The notes under the pieces were generated by a model. It had not been told where the DNA came from and made no database searches. It saw only the letters and a program-made list of their open reading frames with translations. A program made the translations under genes and the position numbers. Below are positions 58,559 to 64,000 of a stretch of DNA of 64,000 bases, one piece after another (within the stretch, counting starts at the first letter, position 1; each line of letters opens with the position of its first letter). This DNA comes from JBBATK01 sp039810585. GTDB lineage: Bacteria; Bacteroidota; Ignavibacteria; Kapaibacteriales; NICIL-2. The stretch spans positions 32,188 through 96,187 of the forward strand of contig JBDHXF010000006.1 in assembly GCA_039810585.1 (NCBI GenBank), in the 5' to 3' direction.

Positions 58559-59395
58559 TTAGTAGCTCTCGCTCTCATTCGGGAACGACTGAGCGCGAAC
58601 ATCCTCACAAAAATGGTGGACGGCTGTACTAATGTTTTGGTGCAGGTTCTCGTAGCGTCGTACAAAGCGCGGGTTGAAATCGCGTGTCAGACCGAGCATG
58701 TCGGTGTACACTAAGATTTGTCCGTCACAATGAGGTCCCGCACCGATCCCAATAGTCGGTATGGTCACTGCCGCTGAAACGTCTGCCGCGAGCTTGGCGG
58801 GAATTTTTTCCAGCACGATGGCAAATGCGCCTGCTTCCTCCAGTTCACGGGCGTCCCGCAGAATGCGTTCGGCTTCGTCGGCATCGCGACCTCGGGGACG
58901 GTAGGAGCCAAACTGATTGATGGATTGCGGTGTAAGCCCTAGATGACCCATCACCGGAATCCCGGCTTCAGTCATGCGCGACACTGCTTCTATCACCCTG
59001 CCTCCGCCCTCGAGTTTTACGGCACCGGAACCGGCTTCTTTCATCAGGCGACCAGCGTTGCGGAATGCTTCGTCGGCGTGGACTTGGAAGCTCATGAAGG
59101 GCATGTCGGACACCACCAATGCGCGACTTGCACCTCTCTTAACGGCACGGGTGTGGTAGATAATTTCTTCGAGGGTGACCGGGATGGTGGTTTCGTGTCC
59201 TTGCACGACGTTGCCAAGCGAGTCGCCAACCAGAATCACATCCACACCGGCATCGTCCAACAAACGGGCGATAAGGGCATCGTAAGCGGTCAGACAGGCT
59301 ATTTTTTGTCCCTTTCGTTTCATCTCCACCAAACGAAGGGTGGTTACTGGTCGTTGGGACTCGGCTCCTGCCGGTGCAGATTCGATGTACGACAT
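58559..59395 (-). CDS. panB: 3-methyl-2-oxobutanoate hydroxymethyltransferase
   Basis: 278 residues. PanB motifs: MKRKGQKIACLTAYD, VDVILVGDSLGNVVQGHETT, GSGAVKLEGG, MGHLGLTPQSINQFG, and GIGAGPHCDGQILVYTDMLG. First step of pantothenate synthesis: transfers a hydroxymethyl group from methylene-THF to ketoisovalerate. Mg-binding Asp residues and catalytic Glu are in place. No panC or panD nearby. Confidence 0.96.
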   Translation of the reverse strand: MSYIESAPAGAESQRPVTTLRLVEMKRKGQKIACLTAYDALIARLLDDAGVDVILVGDSLGNVVQGHETTIPVTLEEIIYHTRAVKRGASRALVVSDMPFMSFQVHADEAFRNAGRLMKEAGSGAVKLEGGGRVIEAVSRMTEAGIPVMGHLGLTPQSINQFGSYRPRGRDADEAERILRDARELEEAGAFAIVLEKIPAKLAADVSAAVTIPTIGIGAGPHCDGQILVYTDMLGLTRDFNPRFVRRYENLHQNISTAVHHFCEDVRAQSFPNESESY

Positions 59396-59494
59396 GGCAG
59401 TGTTTTCTTGTGGTTACAATGCGCAAACCGGCTGCTTGCGTACTGCGAATATACACGCAGCCCCCTTAGATTTGCGTGAATTCCTCAGCTGCCC

Positions 59495-60070
59495 ATGTAT
59501 CGTCTCTCACGCCTTCTTCCTCTTGCGTTGTTTCATGCTCGCGGCCTTCGGCCACGTCACGTTTGGCAAAGTGCTCAGACCTGTGTACATCTTCTGCTTC
59601 GCCCTAATGCCTACCAAGAGTGGCAAGAGTCATCCATGGCAGTTGATGCCATGCACCTGCTTTGGCTCAGCATTCCCATTTCACTGCTGCGCCTCAGCGT
59701 CGATCCGAATGTGGGCTTCAGCCTGCATCTGCTTCATGCTGAGTGGATCCCTCACTTCCTTGGTGTTGCAGTCTACGCTCTCAGTTCGGCCCTCGGAGCG
59801 GTATTGGTGCCGCAGTTTTGGTATTGGATACTGAAGCTTAAACTCGATCGCAATACCTTCGTGGCGGCTATGATTGTAATGTATGTCGTGGTGGAAATCC
59901 CTTGGGATGTGAGTAGTCTGGTATGGATGCGTTACGTGATGGCGGGTGATATTCCACAATGGCTGCCCGATACCATAAAAACTGCGATTCTGACCGGATA
60001 TTGCAGCATTGTAGGGGCGCAACTTTCTAAGCATAGCGATGAAGTGCCTGTCGATCTCGGCCAGAATTGA
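59495..60070 (+). CDS. Hypothetical membrane protein
   Basis: 191 residues, about four hydrophobic helices (LLWLSIPISLLRLS, GVAVYALSSALGAVLV, VAAMIVMYVVVEIPWD). No recognised family. A perfect -7 element TAGATTTG at 59467-59474 lies 20 bases before the ATG, supporting its reality, although no ribosome site is present. Precedes nuoA by about 110 bases on the same strand but with its own promoter-like element before nuoA. Confidence 0.55.
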   Translation: MYRLSRLLPLALFHARGLRPRHVWQSAQTCVHLLLRPNAYQEWQESSMAVDAMHLLWLSIPISLLRLSVDPNVGFSLHLLHAEWIPHFLGVAVYALSSALGAVLVPQFWYWILKLKLDRNTFVAAMIVMYVVVEIPWDVSSLVWMRYVMAGDIPQWLPDTIKTAILTGYCSIVGAQLSKHSDEVPVDLGQN

Positions 60071-60121
60071 TCTGTGGAGTGGCCACTCCTTGTGGCTGAG
60101 TCTCTTCCTCTCGCTTTGTGA

Positions 60122-60151
60122 TTGTGGAAAAGTGCAGACAGTGCTAACTTG
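60122..60151 (+). promoter_or_regulatory. Candidate nuoA promoter
   Basis: TTG (60122-60124) and TAACTTG (60145-60151), 20 bases apart, fit the -33/-7 layout of Bacteroidota promoters loosely (TAnnTTG). ATG of nuoA follows 30 bases later with AAGGAG before it. Confidence 0.35.
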
Positions 60152-60180
60152 CACTCGGAACATTGAGAAGGAGTGCATGA

Positions 60181-60537
60181 ATGCTTGAGAATTACCTGCC
60201 TATCGTTATCATGATGGCATTTGGCGTTGGTTTTGGCATTGCCAACGTCTTGGTTTCGGAGTATATCGGTCCGCGTCGTCCGAATAAAGAAAAGAACTCC
60301 ACCTACGAATCGGGTATTGAACCGGTGAAGAGCGCTCGCGAGCGTTTTTCGGTGAAGTTTTACATGGTGGCGATGCTCTTCATTTTATTTGATATCGAAG
60401 TGGTGTTTATGTATCCCTGGGCTGTACAATTCAAAACCCTGGGAAGCGTCGGGTATATAGCCATGGTATTGTTCATGGTTCTGCTGTTTGCCGGCTACAT
60501 CTACATCATCAAAAAAGGAGCATTGAAATGGGATTAA
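60181..60537 (+). CDS. nuoA: NADH-quinone oxidoreductase subunit A
   Basis: 118 residues, three helices. The loop YESGIEPVKSARERFSVKFY and the following FILFDIEVVFMYPWAV are the NuoA signatures. Part of the membrane arm of respiratory complex I, near the quinone site. AAGGAG lies about eight bases before the ATG. Its last ten bases overlap nuoB. Confidence 0.95.
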   Translation: MLENYLPIVIMMAFGVGFGIANVLVSEYIGPRRPNKEKNSTYESGIEPVKSARERFSVKFYMVAMLFILFDIEVVFMYPWAVQFKTLGSVGYIAMVLFMVLLFAGYIYIIKKGALKWD

Positions 60538-61061
60538 ACGAGCAACTGGCGCGCGACGGCTATGTCACCACCCGTGTTGATAGCTTAGCCGACTGGCTGG
60601 CGAAGAATACGATTGGCTGGGGACAAAAAAACTCGATGTGGCCAATGCCACTGGGTATCTCCTGCTGTGGTATCGAAATGATGGCCTTTGCATCGTCTCG
60701 CTTTGATGCCGCTCGCTTCGGCTCCGAAAAAATGGGTTTCACACCACGTCAGGCCGATCTGTTGATCGTTGCCGGAACGGTGACGAATAAGATGTCGTGG
60801 ATTGTTCGCAAGATCTACGACCAAATGCCCGACCCCAAATGGGTGATCTCCATGGGCGTCTGCGCTTCCACCGGCGGCATGTTCCGTAGCTACAATGTGG
60901 TGCAAGGCATCGACCAATTCTTACCTGTTGACGTGTACATCTCCGGCTGTCCGCCACGTCCGGAAGCCTTGCTGAAGGCTCTTATGGCCATTCAGGCTAA
61001 GACCGGTCGCACGGTTCCCACCATTTTGGATTTTGGAAAGAAAGAAGAAGTCGCTGCGTAG
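60528..61061 (+). CDS. nuoB: NADH-quinone oxidoreductase subunit B
   Basis: 177 residues. Fe-S cluster N2 ligands: adjacent Cys46-Cys47 (ISCCGIEMMAF), Cys112 (MGVCASTGG) and Cys141 (SGCPPRPEA). Couples the peripheral arm to quinone reduction. A Rho-independent terminator follows within 40 bases, so nuoC and the remaining subunits are not in this transcript. Confidence 0.96.
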   Translation: MGLNEQLARDGYVTTRVDSLADWLAKNTIGWGQKNSMWPMPLGISCCGIEMMAFASSRFDAARFGSEKMGFTPRQADLLIVAGTVTNKMSWIVRKIYDQMPDPKWVISMGVCASTGGMFRSYNVVQGIDQFLPVDVYISGCPPRPEALLKALMAIQAKTGRTVPTILDFGKKEEVAA

Positions 61062-61095
61062 TTGTAGAGATATGACGTACAGAATATTTTTATTC

Positions 61096-61127
61096 GAAGG
61101 CCTGCAGAGCAGGCCTTCTCTGTTTTT
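61096..61127 (+). terminator. Rho-independent terminator after nuoB
   Basis: 10-bp perfect stem GAAGGCCTGC (61096-61105) with GCAGGCCTTC (61109-61118), loop AGA, and a T-rich run ending in five T (to about 61127). Confidence 0.9.
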
Positions 61128-61223
61128 GGACATTAGCAGTGAGCGTTTGCAATGAGAGATGCTGAGAGCATATGAACGCGCTACATCTCACGCCTTCTCG
61201 CTCAAGGGTACCACGTCACGGAT

Positions 61224-62084
61224 TTATCGCACTGCCATTTTATAAGCAAGAGTCGCATCTTCAAGCTGTGCGAAGCACTGTGCAAGGGAGTTGTATTCAC
61301 CGCTCGCATGGATGGAATCGGCTATATTCTTGACGAGAGCCAGCGTAGCCTTCATCAAGCTAGAACCAACACTGACGCGTGCCACACCCATATCTTGCAG
61401 CTGGCGTAATGAGGGTGGCAGCGCCTTACCGTTCGATGGATTGCACAGGATATTGACTGGCGCATGAATTTCTTTCACCAGCGTTCTTATGAGATCGGGA
61501 TCAGACACCGGCTGCACAAACACGCAATCTGCACCGGCCTCATGGTAGCGATTACCACGCTCGATGGACTCACGCAGTTTGTCATGATCTGATGCTGTTG
61601 ACGTAAAAAAAGAATCCGTCCGCGCATTGATGACAAGGTGAAAACCCAAGGAGTCGGCGAGCCGACGAATGGCAGCAATCTTCTCGCAATGTTCCTGAAT
61701 ATCCACCAGCTTCGGCTGAAGGTTCACACTGTCTTCCAAATTGATCCCAACGATCCCGGTAGAGATGATTGTGGAGACGGACTTCAACACCTCGTCAAGC
61801 GTTGATCCAAAACCCGCTTCGAAATCAACTGTCACCGGAACCTGAACCGCCAACACAATACGCCTTACTGATTCCACCAACTCACTCAGTTGGATGATTT
61901 CGCAGTCAGCGTAACCCATAGAGGCTGCTAAACCCATACTGGTTGTCGCCACTGCTTTGTATCCGCAAGCCTCGACCAGTTTCGAACTGCCGACGTCCCA
62001 CGAATTAAGCAACACCAAGAGATCGTCCGCATGGTGGTAGTTCAGAAATAGCTCCGCCTTCTGCCGTTGAATGTCAAGCACCAT
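61224..62084 (-). CDS. PEP mutase/isocitrate lyase-superfamily enzyme
   Basis: 286 residues, the length of PEP mutase-like (beta/alpha)8 enzymes. Motifs: LLNSWDVGSSKLVEACGYKA, TTSMGLAASMGY, VTVDFEAGFG (metal-site DxE form), GINLEDSV and INARTDSFF. It lacks the KKCGH catalytic loop of isocitrate lyase. Likely a C-C lyase, decarboxylase or phosphonate enzyme acting on 2-oxoacid-like substrates; the exact reaction is unknown. Stands alone on the minus strand. Confidence 0.82.
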   Translation of the reverse strand: MVLDIQRQKAELFLNYHHADDLLVLLNSWDVGSSKLVEACGYKAVATTSMGLAASMGYADCEIIQLSELVESVRRIVLAVQVPVTVDFEAGFGSTLDEVLKSVSTIISTGIVGINLEDSVNLQPKLVDIQEHCEKIAAIRRLADSLGFHLVINARTDSFFTSTASDHDKLRESIERGNRYHEAGADCVFVQPVSDPDLIRTLVKEIHAPVNILCNPSNGKALPPSLRQLQDMGVARVSVGSSLMKATLALVKNIADSIHASGEYNSLAQCFAQLEDATLAYKMAVR

Positions 62085-62204
62085 GATACGCTCCGTTGTT
62101 TGAAATGTAATGCCGTGTTCCGAGGTGCAACTTAATGCTCAGCCAATAGCCAGACAGTATGATCGGTTTGGGTGACGCCGCCGCATTAGCTTTAGAATGT
62201 TGGC

Positions 62205-62987
62205 TTAAAGTTGATAGCGCAGTTCCAGTCCTGCACTGACGGATTGGAATGAGTAGGAGCAGTTTGACATACCAACAATAGTTGTGGAACCATCAAAGTC
62301 CTGAACCTGAAGATCTTTAGGTACAATTGATGTAAGACATACTTTATACTGCACGCACGCAGCAAGGCTCAATTGGCGCCATAGGTCAAACGAATATGAC
62401 GCGCCAACGACTGCCAAGGGATAGAATGGTCGCACGTTTGAAGACGTCGCAAAAACTGGAAGATTGGGATACTGTACACTGGTCTCAGTCGCACCGTAAG
62501 ATTGATAAAACGACAACAGATAACACACTCCTGCTCCTATTTGTACGCTAAACGCTGACGACGGATAGTATTGCAATGAGAGCACGGCATCGTATCGCCG
62601 AAAGGTCGTCTCAAACACCCTCGCGACATCTGCAACAATTATCGTGTCTTCACCAGAGGGTAAATGCACTAAAGACGGCACTACTCCCATACCAATTCGA
62701 TCCTGATAAATTTCCGATACGTACTGTAGTTGACACCGAATACTTAAGCTCTTCGTGATGTTGCTTTCTACAAATAATCCGGGAACGGCTGCGACCCGTA
62801 CTTGTTGCTGTTGACCAAATGTTGCCTCAATTCCGTAGTTGAAACATCCTTCGTACCAAATGGTGGAAGATCCATTCCAGGTTCCGGTTTCAGCCAGCGC
62901 ACTCATTCCGACATGCCATTGCGTTTTGGCAGTCTGTGGTATGAAGTGTATCACCAATACCAAAATCAGAGTCGTGAACTTTGTCAT
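62205..62987 (-). CDS. Outer-membrane beta-barrel-type protein, intact paralogue
   Basis: 260 residues from ATG 62987 (GAGGAAG directly upstream; a TTG four codons further up is less likely). Signal peptide (LILVLVIHFIPQTAKTQ), then strand-rich sequence ending SAGLELRYQL, as in barrel proteins. The block SLVHLPSGEDT and the C-terminus match the broken gene next door, so the two are duplicates. Function unknown. Confidence 0.7.
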   Translation of the reverse strand: MTKFTTLILVLVIHFIPQTAKTQWHVGMSALAETGTWNGSSTIWYEGCFNYGIEATFGQQQQVRVAAVPGLFVESNITKSLSIRCQLQYVSEIYQDRIGMGVVPSLVHLPSGEDTIIVADVARVFETTFRRYDAVLSLQYYPSSAFSVQIGAGVCYLLSFYQSYGATETSVQYPNLPVFATSSNVRPFYPLAVVGASYSFDLWRQLSLAACVQYKVCLTSIVPKDLQVQDFDGSTTIVGMSNCSYSFQSVSAGLELRYQL

Positions 62988-63053
62988 TGTCTTCCTCAAA
63001 AATGTGTTCGACTATGTTTCGAATGACGTTTCGAAAATAAACTAGATATGTTG

Positions 63054-63866
63054 TCACAACTGATAACGCAGTTCCAGTCCTGCACTGATATTCCTGAATG
63101 AATAGGAACACAGATCAAGATCGATTCTTTTTTCTTCATTCCAGTAGTAATCACGGATTGTTACCATGGCAGGTGTTAGGTCATGAGGAACAATGTTTTG
63201 AACACTTTGCTGAAAAGCTACGGATAGGGCCAGAGACAGTCTTGAGAGTATTTCAACGGCGTACGACCCACTGACTTTTACAAAGGGATACATCGCGTTG
63301 AAGTTTGAGCCAGAAAATAGAGATGTTTCAAAGTGCTCGTCTGGATTATCAGGTGTCAACGCCAGCAACTCTTTTGAGTACGCCTGTTGAATATTGAAAA
63401 AATGTCGGACTCCAATGCCCGCGTAGAGTTGGAAATGTTTGGCGGGTGTGTAGCGTAGTGAGGCGCATAGGTCGGTCGCTTGCATTCTTGTTCGGAACAC
63501 ATAATCGTAGTTATGTAATTAAACCTCCACGTCCTCTCCCGAGGGCAAATGAACTAGAGATGTCAGGATATATGGCACAGTAGTCGAATAGCCGGCAGTG
63601 CTTTGATAAGAGCATTCGAAGCGGAAGCCAAGGTCTGATGACAGATCGCGTTCAATAAAAAGCGCAGGGAGTGCACAAAGATCTTTTTGCTTAAGATTAG
63701 AAAAACTATGAGTGGTATCGAGTAACTCGGAGGGTACTTGTCTAACGGTCGCAGAACCGACAAGCGAGCCGGTCTGCGCAGAGGCGTTTATTCCAACTGT
63801 CCACTGTGCATGCATGGGGTTGCATAGCCAGCAGAATGAGAGTACAGTTATCAGCGTGATTTTCAT
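63054..63866 (-). pseudogene. Broken paralogue of the beta-barrel gene, in-frame stop
   Basis: Begins ATG 63866 with signal peptide LITVLSFCWLCNPMHAQ and runs in one frame to 63054, except for a TAA at 63519-63521 after HLPSGEDVEV. The frame is kept downstream (LHNYDYVFRTRMQATD), and both halves align with the intact neighbour (HLPSGEDTII..., ending SAGLELRYQL in both). A single-base substitution or sequencing error explains it. The first part would make a 115-residue truncated product; the second part lacks its own signal. Confidence 0.75.
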
Positions 63867-63920
63867 ACTCTTAGTCCTTCACGTAAAGAGGATAAGGGTA
63901 AAATACGCATCGAGTGCCTC

Positions 63921-64000
63921 ATGGATCGGCATTCTTCAAAAGGCCCTTCCGGCATTCGAGTGGAGAATGCGCTCTCTGAGCTAGTTTCGCGGCATGAGAG
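63921..64000 (+). CDS. Possible start of a gene running off the window
   Basis: ATG at 63921 opens a frame without stop to the window edge (26 codons, MDRHSSKGPSGIRVENALSE). Weak ribosome site only. Too short to assign. Confidence 0.3.
   Translation, partial: MDRHSSKGPSGIRVENALSELVSRHE

Overview
The window looks like chromosome of a motile, Gram-negative, respiratory bacterium of the FCB group (Bacteroidota / Ignavibacteria / Kapabacteria-like); I cannot fix the species. The main clues are two proteins ending in type IX secretion (Por) sorting domains, a Sec-type clade II nitrous-oxide reductase cluster of the kind seen in Bacteroidota relatives, -7 promoter elements of the form TAnnTTTG (for example ahead of tRNA-Val), many outer-membrane beta-barrels and lipoproteins, and flagellar and chemotaxis genes, which most Bacteroidota lack but some deep FCB lineages keep.

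Region by region. 0-17 kb, minus strand: a TMEM175-like channel (cut by the window edge), flagellar hook gene flgE with its usual TIGR02530 partner, two methyl-accepting chemotaxis proteins (one with a Cys-rich periplasmic domain, one with a CxxCH haem-type domain) on either side of a BBP2-type porin, and a compact chemotaxis operon in the order cheW - HEAT-repeat protein - 55-codon ORF - cheR - cheY - cheY - cheZ-like - cheA - cheB. 17-19.6 kb: a methyltransferase, a twin REP-like repeat, plsC and tRNA-Val(CAC). 19.6-29.8 kb: an N2O-respiration island on the minus strand: Rrf2 regulator, cytochrome c, nosZ, a fused membrane/NosL protein, nosD, nosF, nosY, a YtkA-like copper-type lipoprotein, NnrS and a fasciclin lipoprotein. 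This island is bracketed by two 167-bp direct repeats (about 95% identical by eye count). Three copies of one operator-like motif sit in front of the regulator and the cytochrome gene.

29.8-31.1 kb is gene-poor and repeat-rich. 31-49 kb: a T9SS alkaline phosphatase, a beta-propeller lipoprotein, isocitrate dehydrogenase divergent from a LysR regulator, an ABC transporter with a LolA-like protein, two tandem TMTC-like membrane/TPR proteins, a double-OmpA protein and a large T9SS-secreted PKD-type protein. 49-64 kb: housekeeping and envelope genes (rlmH, glycosyltransferase, MFS transporter, ogt, phosphohexomutase, panB, nuoA-nuoB, a PEP-mutase-family enzyme) and two related beta-barrel genes, one broken by a single in-frame stop.

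How the parts may work together (inference): cytochrome c would pass electrons to NosZ, with NosDFY and NosL supplying copper, under control of a probable Fe-S Rrf2 sensor. The haem-type chemoreceptor and che operon could steer cells along redox or gas gradients. Dispersed intergenic repeats, several carrying exact TTATCCACA (DnaA-box) nonamers, thread through the window and are its most distinctive non-coding feature.
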